Notes: a model not told the origin generated them from the letters alone. Positions 18,164 through 26,953 are shown, numbered from the stretch's first letter. The stretch: DNA of 64,000 nucleotides from Quadrisphaera sp. RL12-1S (GCF_014270065.1 NZ_JACNME010000001.1:558001-622000); one strand, 5' to 3'. Numbers and translations: made by a program.

Positions 18164-18733
18164 GTGTTCGCTCCCGGCACCCACACCGAGGCCGAGGTCT
18201 TCGCCGGCTTCATCGCGCTGCAGCTCGAGGGCGTGCGCACCGCCGCCTTCGGCCTCACCGACGAGCAGGCGCGCGAGCGGCCATGCCGCAGCGAGCTGTC
18301 GGTCGGCGGGCTGGTCAAGCACGTGACGTGGGTGATGCGCCAGCGCGGGCAGGACCGCGTGATGGACGAGGCCGGCTACGCGGCCTTCACGGACAGCTTC
18401 ACCCTCCGGGAGGACGAGACGCTCGGGGGAGCTCTCGCCGCGTTCGACCAGACCCGCGAGGCCTACCTCGCCGACGTGCGCGCCACCGACCCCGGCGCCC
18501 CCATGACCGAGCCCGCTGCCCCGTGGGACGGCCGCGACGAGCCGACGCCGTCGGTGCAGCGGTACGCCCTCGCGCACGCCATCGAGGAGTTCGCCCGCCA
18601 CGCCGGGCACGCGGACGTCCTGCGCGAGCAGCTGGACGGCGCGACCGCCGCGCCGCTGGTCATGGCCGTGGCCGGCGACCCGGGCAACGACTTCGTGCGC
18701 CCCTGGTCGCCGGGGACCCCCACCCTCGCCTGA
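18164..18733 (+). CDS. DinB superfamily protein, DUF664 (mycothiol-transferase-like)
   Basis: A 189-residue four-helix protein of the DUF664/DinB superfamily. The likely metal-binding histidines are in VKHVTWV (near residue 50) and in EEFARHAGHADVLRE (near 143). Family members use mycothiol or bacillithiol in detoxifying transfers or isomerisations in actinobacteria. The GTG start is supported by AGGAGGCACCC directly upstream. It is divergent from the WYL regulator and terminates at the hairpin at 18744. Confidence 0.85.
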   Translation: MFAPGTHTEAEVFAGFIALQLEGVRTAAFGLTDEQARERPCRSELSVGGLVKHVTWVMRQRGQDRVMDEAGYAAFTDSFTLREDETLGGALAAFDQTREAYLADVRATDPGAPMTEPAAPWDGRDEPTPSVQRYALAHAIEEFARHAGHADVLREQLDGATAAPLVMAVAGDPGNDFVRPWSPGTPTLA

Positions 18734-18743
18734 CCACCCCTCC

Positions 18744-18797
18744 CCGTGATCATGGGCGGTCGGCCACCCGGAAGTGGCCGATCGACCATGATCACGG
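18744..18797. terminator. 24-bp hairpin (two mismatches), GTGATCATGG base
   Basis: The arms 18744-18767 and 18774-18797 pair at 22 of 24 positions with a 6-base loop. The outermost 12 bases CCGTGATCATGG match the hairpin at 17043, while the inner sequence differs. It lies between the convergent DUF664 and aldo/keto reductase genes and should act as a bidirectional terminator. Confidence 0.72.
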
Positions 18798-18812
18798 CCC
18801 GGACCCGGGGGG

Positions 18813-19844
18813 TCAGTCCCCGGCGTCGCGGGCGCCGGCCCACAGGTCGACGCCGGACTCCACCGCGTGCTCGTCGATGGCGGCGAGCTCGTCGGCGGTG
18901 AACTCGACCTTGGCCGCGGCGGCCACGTTGTCCTCCACCTGCTTGACGCTGGAGGCGCCGAACAGCGCCGTGGTGATGCGCCGGTCGCGCAGCACCCACG
19001 AGAGCGCCATCTGCGCCAGCGTCTGCCCGCGGCCGGAGGCGATCTCGTTGAGCGCCCGCACGCGGGCGAGGTTCTCGTCGCTGAGCATGTCCATGCCGAG
19101 GGAGGAGCCGCGCGAGGCGCGCGAGCCCTCCGGCACCCCGCCGAGGTACTTGTCGGTGAGCAGCCCCTGCGCGAGCACGGTGAAGGGGATGCAGCCGACG
19201 CCCTCGCGCTCCAGCACGTCGAGCAGCTCGGACTCCACCCAGCGGTTGAGCATCGAGTACGAGGGCTGGTGGATGAGCAGCGGCGTGCCCAGCTCCCGCA
19301 GGATCTGCGCGGCCTGCGCGGTGCGCTCCGGCCCGTAGCTGGAGATGCCCACGTAGAGGGCCTTGCCGGCGCGGACGGCGTCCGCGAGCGCCGTCATGGT
19401 CTCCTCCAGCGGCGTCTGGGGGTCGGGCCGGTGGTGGTAGTAGATGTCGACGTAGTCCAGGCCCATGCGCTCCAGGGAGGCGTCGAGGCTGGCGCGCAGG
19501 TACTTGCGGGAGCCGTGGTCGCCGTAGGGGCCGGGCCACATGTCCCAGCCGGCCTTGGTGGAGATGACCAGCTCGTCGCGGTAGGGGCGCAGGTCGGACC
19601 GCATGAGCTCGCCGAAGTTCTTCTCGGCGGAGCCGTAGGGCGGCCCGTAGTTGTTGGCGAGGTCCATGTGGGTCACGCCGAGGTCGAAGGCGCGGCGCAC
19701 GATGGCGCGCTGGCCCTCCAGCGACCTGTCGTCACCGAAGTTGTGCCAGAACCCCAGGCTGACCAGGGGGAGGTCGAGTCCGCTGCGCCCGCAGCGGCGG
19801 TAGGTCATCGTCTCGTAACGGTCATCAGCGGCGATGTACGTCAT
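18813..19844 (-). CDS. Aldo/keto reductase, L-glyceraldehyde 3-phosphate reductase type
   Basis: A 343-residue AKR barrel. The catalytic Asp-Tyr-Lys-His set appears as DLANNYGPPYG (Asp and Tyr near residues 62-67), STKAGW and YYHHRPDP. The YRRCGRSGL start, GPYGDHGSRKYLRASLDASLERMGLDYVDIYYHHR pattern in parts, and length match YghZ/MgrA-like enzymes, which reduce L-glyceraldehyde 3-phosphate and methylglyoxal with NADPH. The ATG at 19844 or 19853 starts the protein; the former is used. It is divergent from an alpha/beta hydrolase 64 bp away. Confidence 0.87.
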   Translation of the reverse strand: MTYIAADDRYETMTYRRCGRSGLDLPLVSLGFWHNFGDDRSLEGQRAIVRRAFDLGVTHMDLANNYGPPYGSAEKNFGELMRSDLRPYRDELVISTKAGWDMWPGPYGDHGSRKYLRASLDASLERMGLDYVDIYYHHRPDPQTPLEETMTALADAVRAGKALYVGISSYGPERTAQAAQILRELGTPLLIHQPSYSMLNRWVESELLDVLEREGVGCIPFTVLAQGLLTDKYLGGVPEGSRASRGSSLGMDMLSDENLARVRALNEIASGRGQTLAQMALSWVLRDRRITTALFGASSVKQVEDNVAAAAKVEFTADELAAIDEHAVESGVDLWAGARDAGD

Positions 19845-19908
19845 GCGTTGCATCGTTGCAGGCCCGGTCGGGGTGCCGTCTGCTGGGACGGGGGGCCAGA
19901 CTGCGCCC

Positions 19909-20865
19909 GTGCTCATCGGTGCGCGCACGCCCAGCCCCTGGCACGGCCACGCCCTGAGCGGCCTGTCCTGGGGAGACGTCGACGACGACGGGAGCGGCGG
20001 CGCCCTCGTGGTGGCGGTGCACGGCATCACCGCCAACGCCGCCGCGTGGACGGCGGTCGCGCCGCGGCTCCTGGCGGACCCGGCCACCGCCGTCGTGTCC
20101 GCCGTCGTGGCCCCCGAGCTGCGCGGCCGCGGCGCGAGCCGCGACCTGCCCGGCCCGTGGGGCCTCGCTCGGCACGCCGACGACGTGGCCGCTGAGGTGA
20201 CCGCCCTCCTGGACGCCGCGCCGGGCCGGCGCGCGGCGCTGGTGGGGCACTCGATGGGCGCGTTCACCCTGGCCGCGCTCGCCGCCCGCCACCCGGAGCT
20301 GGTGGCCCGGCTGGCCGGCGTGGTCCTCGTGGACGGCGGGCTGCCGCTGGAGGCGCCGCCCGGCACGGCGCCGGCCGAGGCCGCGGCGGCCGCGCTCGGC
20401 CCGGCGCTGGCGCGGCTGCGGCGCACCTTCGCCGACCCGGCCGAGCACCGCGCGCTGTGGGGCGGTCACCCGGCGCTGCAGGGGCTGCGGGCTGACGTGG
20501 TGGACGCCTACGCCGCGCGCGACCTCGCCCGGGCGGACGGGGACGACGACGACAGCGGCGGCTGGCGGGTGCCCGTGGTGGGCGACGCGGTGGCGCAGGA
20601 CATGGCGGACCTGTACGACCCCGCGGTCGTCGCGCCCGGCCTCGAGCGCCTCGCCGCTGCCGGGTCGGCGCTGCTCACCTGCCCGCGCGGCCTCGACGAC
20701 GGCGCGCCCCTGTACGCCCCCGACCTGGTGGCCCGCTGGCGCTCGGCGCTCCCGGGGCTGGCGGTGAGGGAGGTCCCCGACACCAACCACTACTCGGTGC
20801 TCTTCGCCGACGCGGCCGCCGACACCGTCGCCGCGGCCGTCCTGTCCACCCTCACCGCCCGCTGA
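19909..20865 (+). CDS. Alpha/beta hydrolase
   Basis: A 318-residue alpha/beta hydrolase. The oxyanion segment VAVHGITANAAAW lies near residue 38, the nucleophile elbow is GHSMG (Ser near 112), an acid lies later in the chain, and the catalytic His is in DTNHYSVLF near the C-terminus. Substrate unknown; the family includes esterases and C-C hydrolases. The GTG at 19909 is used since upstream codons overlap the divergent reductase start. A second hydrolase and an SDR follow on the same strand, with gaps of 28 bp and an 8-bp overlap, suggesting a three-gene operon. Confidence 0.82.
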   Translation: MLIGARTPSPWHGHALSGLSWGDVDDDGSGGALVVAVHGITANAAAWTAVAPRLLADPATAVVSAVVAPELRGRGASRDLPGPWGLARHADDVAAEVTALLDAAPGRRAALVGHSMGAFTLAALAARHPELVARLAGVVLVDGGLPLEAPPGTAPAEAAAAALGPALARLRRTFADPAEHRALWGGHPALQGLRADVVDAYAARDLARADGDDDDSGGWRVPVVGDAVAQDMADLYDPAVVAPGLERLAAAGSALLTCPRGLDDGAPLYAPDLVARWRSALPGLAVREVPDTNHYSVLFADAAADTVAAAVLSTLTAR

Positions 20866-20893
20866 CCCGCCGACCCGCTGACCAGGAGGCCCG

Positions 20894-21976
20894 ATGACCA
20901 GCTCACCGCGACCGGTCCACCCGCTCGACACCACCACGGGGCGCCTGCGCGTGCGCGGCCTCGACACCGGCCCGTCCGACCAGGTCGACCACGTGGTGGT
21001 GCTGGTGCACGGCAACCTCTCCAGCTCGGAGTTCTTCCGCCGCCAGCTCGAGGCGCTGCCGCAGGGGTGGCGCGGGATCGCCCCGGACCTGCGCGGGTTC
21101 GGCGGCAGCGACCCCGAGCCCGTGGACGCGACCCGCGGCGTGCGCGACTACAGCGACGACGTGCTCTCCGTGCTCGACGCCCTCGGCGTGCCGCGGGCGC
21201 ACCTGCTCGGCTGGAGCCTGGGCGGCGGGGTGGTGGCGCAGGCCGCGCTCGACAGGCCCGGCGCCGTCGCCTCCCTCGTCCTCGTGGACCCCGTCTCCCC
21301 CTACGGCTACGGCGCCACCCGCGCCGACGGCTCCCGCCTCGCCGATGACGACCCCGGCGCAGGAGCCGGCCTGGCCAACCCGCGCCTCGTGGAGCTGCTC
21401 GCCGCCGGCGAGCGCAGCGGGGACGACCCCAGCTCACCCCGCAGCGTCATGAACGGGCTGTACTTCGCCCACGGGTTCCGCAGCCCCGACGAGGAGGCGC
21501 TGCTGACGTCGGTGCTCTCCACCCGCACCGGTCCCGACCACTACCCCGGGGACGCCTCGCCCGCGTCGTCCTGGCCCGGCACCGGTCCCGGCGGGCGCGG
21601 GGTGCTCAACACCCTCGCCCCGAAGCACTTCGACGTGTCAGGGCTGGCAGCACTGGCCGACGACGACGGCCGCCGTCCTCCCGTCCTGTGGGCCCGCGGG
21701 GAGCACGACGCCATCGTCAGCGACGCCGCCGCGCTCGACCTCGCCGTCCTCGGCGGTGCCGGCGTGGTGCCGGGGTGGCCGGGTGCGGAGGCCTACCCGG
21801 TGCAGCCGATGGTCACCCAGACCCGCGCGGTGCTCGACGCGTACGCCGCCAACGGCGGCTCCTACCGCGAGGTGGTGCTCGACGCCGGCCACAGCCCCCA
21901 CGTGGAGCGGCCCGAGGAGTTCGCCGCCGCCCTGCACGAGCACCTCACCACCGCTGAGGAGGCGCCCCGTGGCTGA
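20894..21976 (+). CDS. Alpha/beta hydrolase
   Basis: A 360-residue alpha/beta hydrolase. Oxyanion segment LVHGNLSSSEFF, nucleophile elbow GWSLGG (Ser near 107), and the catalytic His in DAGHSPHVERPEEF near residue 336. An insert of about 90 residues (about 145-235) forms the lid. The ATG follows CAGGAGGCCCG. It shares only the fold with the preceding hydrolase, so the pair is not a recent duplication. The downstream SDR starts inside its last codons. Confidence 0.85.
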   Translation: MTSSPRPVHPLDTTTGRLRVRGLDTGPSDQVDHVVVLVHGNLSSSEFFRRQLEALPQGWRGIAPDLRGFGGSDPEPVDATRGVRDYSDDVLSVLDALGVPRAHLLGWSLGGGVVAQAALDRPGAVASLVLVDPVSPYGYGATRADGSRLADDDPGAGAGLANPRLVELLAAGERSGDDPSSPRSVMNGLYFAHGFRSPDEEALLTSVLSTRTGPDHYPGDASPASSWPGTGPGGRGVLNTLAPKHFDVSGLAALADDDGRRPPVLWARGEHDAIVSDAAALDLAVLGGAGVVPGWPGAEAYPVQPMVTQTRAVLDAYAANGGSYREVVLDAGHSPHVERPEEFAAALHEHLTTAEEAPRG

Positions 21977-22742
21977 CGCGCCGGACCGCCACCTGGAGGG
22001 CCAGCGCGCCGTCGTCACCGGCGCCGCCAGCGGCATCGGCGCGGCGTGCGCGCGCTCGCTGGCCGCCGCGGGCGCGTCCGTCGTCCTGCTGGACCGCGCC
22101 GAGGACGCCGTGCGTGCGCTCGCGGAGGAGCTGGGCGGGCGCGCCGTCGTCGTCGACCTGTCCGACACCGCCGCGCTGCCGGGGGTGCTGGAGGCGGCCG
22201 ACCTCGACTGCGACGTCCTCGTCAACAACGCCGGCGTGCAGCACGTGGCACGGGTGGAGGACTTCCCGCCCGAGCAGCTCTCGCTCATGCTGCGGCTGAT
22301 GCTGGAGGCGCCGTTCCTGCTGGCCCGGGCGGTGCTGCCGGGGATGTACGCGCGCGGGCGGGGGCGGCTGGTGCACGTCGGGTCGGTGCACGGGCACCGC
22401 GCGTCGCCGTTCAAGGCGGCGTACGTGGCGGCCAAGCACGGGCTGGAGGGGCTGAGCAAGACCATCGCGCTGGAGGGCGGTGACCGCGGCGTGACGTCGG
22501 TGGTGGTGTGCCCGGGATTCGTGCGGACGCCGCTGGTGGAGGCGCAGATCGCCGCTCAGGCCCGGGAGACCGGGGTGCCGCAGGAGCGGGTGGTCGAGGA
22601 CGTGCTGCTGCACATGGCGGCCGTCAAGCGGCTGCTGGAGCCGGAGGAGGTCGGCGCGACCGTGGCGTGGCTGACCCGGCCGGAGGCGGCGTCCATGACC
22701 GGGACCTCGGTGCTCATGGACGGCGGCTGGTCGGCGCGCTGA
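21969..22742 (+). CDS. SDR oxidoreductase, 3-hydroxybutyrate dehydrogenase-like
   Basis: A 257-residue classical SDR. Cofactor loop TGAASGIG near residue 16, NNAG near 85, Ser in HVGSVHG and YxxxK as YVAAK near 150. The VHGHRASPFKAAYVAAKHGLEG region and C-terminal MDGGWSAR resemble D-3-hydroxybutyrate dehydrogenases. The GTG overlaps the hydrolase stop by 8 bp. With two hydrolases upstream it could oxidise a hydroxyacid released by ester cleavage, for instance from a polyhydroxyalkanoate-like compound; this is inference. Confidence 0.84.
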   Translation: MADAPDRHLEGQRAVVTGAASGIGAACARSLAAAGASVVLLDRAEDAVRALAEELGGRAVVVDLSDTAALPGVLEAADLDCDVLVNNAGVQHVARVEDFPPEQLSLMLRLMLEAPFLLARAVLPGMYARGRGRLVHVGSVHGHRASPFKAAYVAAKHGLEGLSKTIALEGGDRGVTSVVVCPGFVRTPLVEAQIAAQARETGVPQERVVEDVLLHMAAVKRLLEPEEVGATVAWLTRPEAASMTGTSVLMDGGWSAR

Positions 22743-22754
22743 GCCCTTCCGGTG

Positions 22755-23657
22755 TCAGGGGAGGTCGGCGCCGGTGAGCTGGGCGGACAGCGCCCACAGG
22801 TCCGCCGCCAGGCCGAGGTCGCTGGCCAGCGCGGTGCGCCCGACCAGGCGCGGCGCACCGCGCACCTCCCCCGGACCGGACGGCCCGAGGAACGCGCCGC
22901 CCGGCAGGTCGGCGGTGGCGGCCGCGAGCGTCGGCTGCGCGCCGGCCGCGGCGCTCTGCGCGATGACGCGGTTGCCGACGCCGGTGAGCCGGTCGGCGAG
23001 GGCGTTGCCGCTGCGCCCCTGGAGGTTGGTGGCGGCCCAGCCCGGGTGGGCCGCCAGGACGCGCTGCAGCGAGCCGGCGGCGTGCAGGCGGCGCTGCAGC
23101 TCCAGGGCGAACAGCAGGTTGGCGAGCTTGCTCTGCGCGTACGCCCCGGAGGGGCTGTAGGCGCGGCGCTCCCAGTTGAGGTCGCCGAGGTCGATCTTGC
23201 CGGTCTTGTGGACCAGGGAGCTGAGCACCACGACGCGCCCGTCCGGCGCCAGGTGCGGCAGCAGCTGGCAGACCAGCGCGTGGTGGCCGAGGTGGTTGGT
23301 GCCGACCTGGCTCTCGAAGCCGTCCGCGGTCCGCGCGAACGGCACCATCATGATCCCGGCGTTGGCGACGACGACGTCGATGCGGCGGCCGGCGTCGTCC
23401 TGCTGCGCCCAGCCCTCGGCGAAGGCGCGGACGCTGCTGAGGTCGGCGAGGTCCAGCCGGCGCACCTCGGTGGTCCCGGGCAGGCCGGCGGCCACGCGCT
23501 GGCCCTTGGCGGTGTCGCGCACCGCGAGCACCACGCGGGCGCCGCGGGCGGCGAGCTCCTTGGTGGTCTCCTGCCCGAGCCCGCTGGACGCGCCGGTGAC
23601 GAGCACCGTGCGGCCGGTCTGGTCGGGGATCTGAGCGGTGGTCCAGGGCGTCGCCAC
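22755..23657 (-). CDS. SDR oxidoreductase, retinol dehydrogenase/WW-oxidoreductase-like
   Basis: A 300-residue SDR of the longer retinol-dehydrogenase-like group. TGASSGLGQE near residue 19, NAG in VVANAGIM, and YxxxK as YAQSK near 175. These enzymes act on hydrophobic carbonyls or are of unknown substrate in bacteria. The GTG at 23657 leaves about 10 residues before the Rossmann strand. It starts 10 bp after the stop of the antiporter gene on the same strand, so it may be co-transcribed with it. Confidence 0.85.
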   Translation of the reverse strand: MATPWTTAQIPDQTGRTVLVTGASSGLGQETTKELAARGARVVLAVRDTAKGQRVAAGLPGTTEVRRLDLADLSSVRAFAEGWAQQDDAGRRIDVVVANAGIMMVPFARTADGFESQVGTNHLGHHALVCQLLPHLAPDGRVVVLSSLVHKTGKIDLGDLNWERRAYSPSGAYAQSKLANLLFALELQRRLHAAGSLQRVLAAHPGWAATNLQGRSGNALADRLTGVGNRVIAQSAAAGAQPTLAAATADLPGGAFLGPSGPGEVRGAPRLVGRTALASDLGLAADLWALSAQLTGADLP

Positions 23658-23667
23658 GGGCCTCACG

Positions 23668-25581
23668 CTAGTCCGCCACCTCGTGGGCGTAGCACCAGCG
23701 CCAGGCCTCCCCGACCTCCACGCTGCGCATGACCGGGTGGCCGGTCTCGCGCCAGTGGGCGGTGGCGTGCTGGCTGGGCGAGGAGTCGCAGCAGGAGACG
23801 ACACCGCACTCCAGGCACCCCCGCAGGTGCACCCAGGAGGTGCCCTCGCGCACGCAGGCCCCGCACACGGAGGTGTCCTCGAAGCGCCGCGTGCGCGGCG
23901 CCCGCTCCAGGTGCTCGCAGGCGGGCGTGGGCACCGCGGCGCCGACCAGCGGCTCGGAGGCGCGGCCCCCGGCGGTGGGGCCGGAGGCGGCTCCGTGCTC
24001 GGAGGAGCGGTGGGCCCGGTCCACGAGGGACTCCTCCAGGTCCAGCTGCGCCAGCGCCGAGCGGAGCACCAGGTCGTCGTACCCGCCGGAGCGGCGGGCG
24101 TCGAGGATGGCCTCGCGCTCAGCCGCAAGCATGAGCAGCCGCAGCCGCCGGTACTCCGCCGAGGGCGTCGTCCGCTCCTCCTCCGCCGGGCCGAGGCGCT
24201 CCCAGGCGGCGTCGACGCGGGCGCGGGCGCGGCCCCGCAGCTGGTCCACCACCGGTGGTGCCGCGGCGTCCCCGCCGGCGACCAGGGCGTCGAGCCGCTG
24301 CAGGCCGGCCCGGGCGGCGCCCTCGAGGAGCACCGCCTCGGCCAGGGCGTCCTCAGCGGCGTCGGGCCCGCGCAGCCCGAGGCGGCGCACCAGCACCGGC
24401 AGGGTGAGGCCCTGCACGAGCAGGGTGCCGGCCACCACCGCGAACGCCGCCAGCTGCAGCAGCGGCAGCTCGGGGGCGGTGGCGGGGACGGCGAAGGCGG
24501 CGGCCAGCGTCACCACGCCGCGCATGCCCGCCCAACCGACCACCAGGGCCTCTCCGGTGCTCCAGCGCGTGCCGCCGGAGGCCAGGCGCGGCACCGCCCG
24601 GGAGACCGCTGCCGCGACGAGGAGCAGCAGCACGCGCACCACCACGGTGACCGCGAGCACGAGCAGGCAGAAGCCCACCGCGGAGCCGGCCGAGCGGCCG
24701 CTGTCCGCGACGGCCTCGAGCAGTCCCGGCAGCTGCAACCCGATGAGCAGGAACGCGCCGTTCTCGAGGAGGAACGCGATGGTCTTCCACGTGGTGGTCT
24801 CCACCACCCGGGAGGTGGCGCTGCGCAGCCGCGCCGAGCTGCGGGCCAGCAGCAGGCCCGTGGTGACCACGGCCAGCACGCCGGAGCCGTGCGCCTCCTC
24901 CGCGGCGAGGTAGGCGGCGAAGGGCGCCCCCAGGGACACCACGGTGACCATGACGGCGTCGTCGAGGCGGGCGCGAACCCACGACAGGGCCAGGCCGACC
25001 ACGGCCCCCACGGCCACCCCCACCACCACGAGGACGGCGAAGTCCAGCGCCACCGCACCGGCGCTCACGCTGCCCACCAGCGCCCCGCTGGCCGCGGCGA
25101 GCAGCGCCAGCGCGGTGGCGTCGTTGACCAGGCTCTCCCCCTCCAGCAGCCGCGTCAGGCGCCGCGGCATGCCGATGCGGCGCGCGACGGCCGTGGCGGC
25201 CACCGCGTCCGGCGGGGCCACCACCGCCCCGAGCGCGAAGGCGGCGGCCAGCCCGACAGCGGGCAGCGCGAGGGCCACGGCGCCGCCGACCGCCGCCGTG
25301 GTGACCACCACCGCACCCACCGACAGCAGCACCACGCCGGTGACGTCGCGGCGCAGGTCCACCAGGGACAGCTGCACCGCCGCCGCGTACAGCAGCGGCG
25401 GCAGCAGGCCGGTGAGCACCAGCTCCGGCTCGAGCCGCAGCTCGGGGACCCCCGGCACCGCGCCGAGCGCAGCTCCGACGACGACGAGCACCAGCGGGGT
25501 CGACCAGCCGAGGCGCTCGCACAGCGCCGCCACGGCCAGCACCACCGCCACGACTCCCAGCAGCACAGCCGCTGTGATCAC
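23668..25581 (-). CDS. Na+/H+ antiporter (CPA1/NhaP-like) with UBP-type zinc-finger tail
   Basis: A 637-residue protein. The first about 410 residues form 12 or so membrane helices with conserved antiporter motifs VVAPPDAVAATAV and LLEGESLVNDATALAL (the ND pair). A helical cytosolic stretch follows. The last about 90 residues hold a zinc-finger UBP pattern: CEHL, CGAC, CLECG, CC, then HATAHWRETGHP and a terminal WCYAHE. The zinc finger could sense ubiquitin-like tags, C-termini or simply regulate the antiporter. It would exchange Na+ (or K+) for H+ at the membrane. The start sits directly at the first helix. Confidence 0.87.
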   Translation of the reverse strand: MITAAVLLGVVAVVLAVAALCERLGWSTPLVLVVVGAALGAVPGVPELRLEPELVLTGLLPPLLYAAAVQLSLVDLRRDVTGVVLLSVGAVVVTTAAVGGAVALALPAVGLAAAFALGAVVAPPDAVAATAVARRIGMPRRLTRLLEGESLVNDATALALLAAASGALVGSVSAGAVALDFAVLVVVGVAVGAVVGLALSWVRARLDDAVMVTVVSLGAPFAAYLAAEEAHGSGVLAVVTTGLLLARSSARLRSATSRVVETTTWKTIAFLLENGAFLLIGLQLPGLLEAVADSGRSAGSAVGFCLLVLAVTVVVRVLLLLVAAAVSRAVPRLASGGTRWSTGEALVVGWAGMRGVVTLAAAFAVPATAPELPLLQLAAFAVVAGTLLVQGLTLPVLVRRLGLRGPDAAEDALAEAVLLEGAARAGLQRLDALVAGGDAAAPPVVDQLRGRARARVDAAWERLGPAEEERTTPSAEYRRLRLLMLAAEREAILDARRSGGYDDLVLRSALAQLDLEESLVDRAHRSSEHGAASGPTAGGRASEPLVGAAVPTPACEHLERAPRTRRFEDTSVCGACVREGTSWVHLRGCLECGVVSCCDSSPSQHATAHWRETGHPVMRSVEVGEAWRWCYAHEVAD

Positions 25582-25748
25582 CGGTCCACCTCCTGCTGCC
25601 CTCCGGTCACCCGGACCCCTGCGCGGGCCACCGGCTCCCGGGGAGAGCGCGCCGTGCTCGCAGGACAGGCGTACACCGTGGGGGGACGACCTGCGACGCC
25701 GTCCACCCGAGGTGGCGCGACCGCGGCCGTGGGAGCATCGGGTCGCCA

Positions 25749-25821
25749 GGGCCTCTAGCTCAACTGGCAGAGCAGCGGACTTTTAATCCGCGGGTTGTGG
25801 GTTCGAGCCCCACGGGGCCCA
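25749..25821 (+). tRNA. tRNA-Lys(UUU)
   Basis: A 73-base cloverleaf. The acceptor stem GGGCCTC pairs with GGGGCCC (one G-U), the D stem is GCTC/GAGC, the anticodon stem GCGGA/TCCGC encloses loop CTTTTAA giving anticodon UUU, and the T arm is GTGGG-TTCGAGC-CCCAC. The CCA end is not fully encoded. It is the attachment site of the mobile element: bases from the anticodon loop onward (25780-25821) are duplicated at 36692. The antisense strand of this gene encodes the integrase C-terminus. Confidence 0.97.
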
Positions 25822-26953
25822 CCGACGTTTCCGCAGGTAGGGGCAGTTCCAGTACCTCGGCCGAGGTCTCCTCGGCGGCCGGAGTACACCCAAAGTCCAC
25901 ACTTCTCGTGACCATCAACGCGTCCATGCGCTGCGAGACCGAGTCGTCGTCGTCCTCGAACAGGCCCGCGTACACGTCCAGGGTCATCGCCGCCGAGGCG
26001 TGCCCGAGCATGTTCTGGACCTTCTTGACGTCCGCGCCAGCGGCCACCGCGAGGCTGGCCGCCGTCGAGCGCAGGTCGTGAGGAGTGACGTCGGCCAGCC
26101 CGGCCCGGCGCACCGCGGCGTCGAACCGGACTCGGAAGGCGCGCAGGCGCAGCGGGCCGCCCTCGGGCGCGGTGAGTGCGAGGTCGTCGGGCGCCTTGCC
26201 CTTGAGACGCTTGGACAGCGGCTCCACGAGGGAGGCCGAGAAGCGCACCGTCCGCTCCCGATGCGTCTTGGTGTCGCCGTACACGAGCCTGCCCCCGACC
26301 TCGGCAACGGCCTCACGCACGACCATCCGGCGGCGCACGAGATCGACGCTGCCCACGCGCAGCGCCGCCGCCTCACCGAACCGCAGTCCCGTCATCGCCA
26401 GCAGTCGGATGACGTCGCCCTCCGCTCCCATCGCCAGCGCCAGGCGCCCCACCTCGGCGGGGGTGAGGTAGCGGGCAGGCTTGCGGGTGCGCCGGGGGAT
26501 CGGCACGCCACGCGCCACGTTCTGCGTGAGCCGCCCGTCCTTGACCGCGTAGCCCAGGATCAAGCTGAGCACTCGGTGCGCCTGAGCCACGGTGCTCGGC
26601 GCGAGCCCCTTGGCCGTCAGCTCCTGCACCCACGAGGCGACCTCGGAGTGCATCACGCGGTCCAGCGGCACCTTGTCCCAGCGTGGGAGGACGTGGGTGC
26701 GCCGCAGCGTCTCGTAGCGCGTCCGGCTGCTGATCTTGAGGTGGCCCTGCGCGTCGATCCAGGTCTGCGACCAGGCCCCGACCGTCACGCGGCTGCGCTT
26801 GGGATCACGCCAGGTGCCACCGTCGATGGCCACGCGCTGCGCCGCCAACCACGACTCGGCCTCGCGCTTGCTCGGGAAGTGCTTGCTATGGGCGCGGTGG
26901 TCCGGTCCTCGGTAGCGAGCCGTGAACCCGCCGCGTCTGCGCTCGATGCTCAC
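25760..26953 (-). CDS. int: Tyrosine recombinase/integrase
   Basis: A 397-residue phage-type integrase. The N-terminal arm-binding domain occupies about residues 1-55 and a SAM-like core-binding domain about 60-145. The catalytic residues are Arg191 (TGLRFGEAA), Lys229, His292 and Arg295 (HDLRS), His318 (GHAS) and Tyr328 (LDVYAG). The 3' end runs antisense through tRNA-Lys, and the last residues GLKVRCSAS come from the tRNA region. The stop lies 20 bp outside the element core, so the C-terminus depends on integration state. It overlaps the repressor gene by 4 bp. Confidence 0.93.
   Translation of the reverse strand: MSIERRRGGFTARYRGPDHRAHSKHFPSKREAESWLAAQRVAIDGGTWRDPKRSRVTVGAWSQTWIDAQGHLKISSRTRYETLRRTHVLPRWDKVPLDRVMHSEVASWVQELTAKGLAPSTVAQAHRVLSLILGYAVKDGRLTQNVARGVPIPRRTRKPARYLTPAEVGRLALAMGAEGDVIRLLAMTGLRFGEAAALRVGSVDLVRRRMVVREAVAEVGGRLVYGDTKTHRERTVRFSASLVEPLSKRLKGKAPDDLALTAPEGGPLRLRAFRVRFDAAVRRAGLADVTPHDLRSTAASLAVAAGADVKKVQNMLGHASAAMTLDVYAGLFEDDDDSVSQRMDALMVTRSVDFGCTPAAEETSAEVLELPLPAETSVGPVGLEPTTRGLKVRCSAS
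25780..25823 (+). repeat. attL core (44-bp direct repeat)
   Basis: Identical over 44 bp to 36692-36735, starting at the anticodon loop of tRNA-Lys (CTTTTAATCC) and ending two bases past the tRNA. The flanking bases differ (A versus T before, G versus A after). The full tRNA is on this side. Confidence 0.95.
25824..25838 (+). repeat. Candidate integrase arm site (P' arm)
   Basis: GACGTTTCCGCAGGT immediately follows the attL core and recurs exactly at 36656-36670, 21 bp before the attR core. Direct 15-bp repeats flanking the core in the excised circle fit arm-type integrase or Xis sites. Confidence 0.55.
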
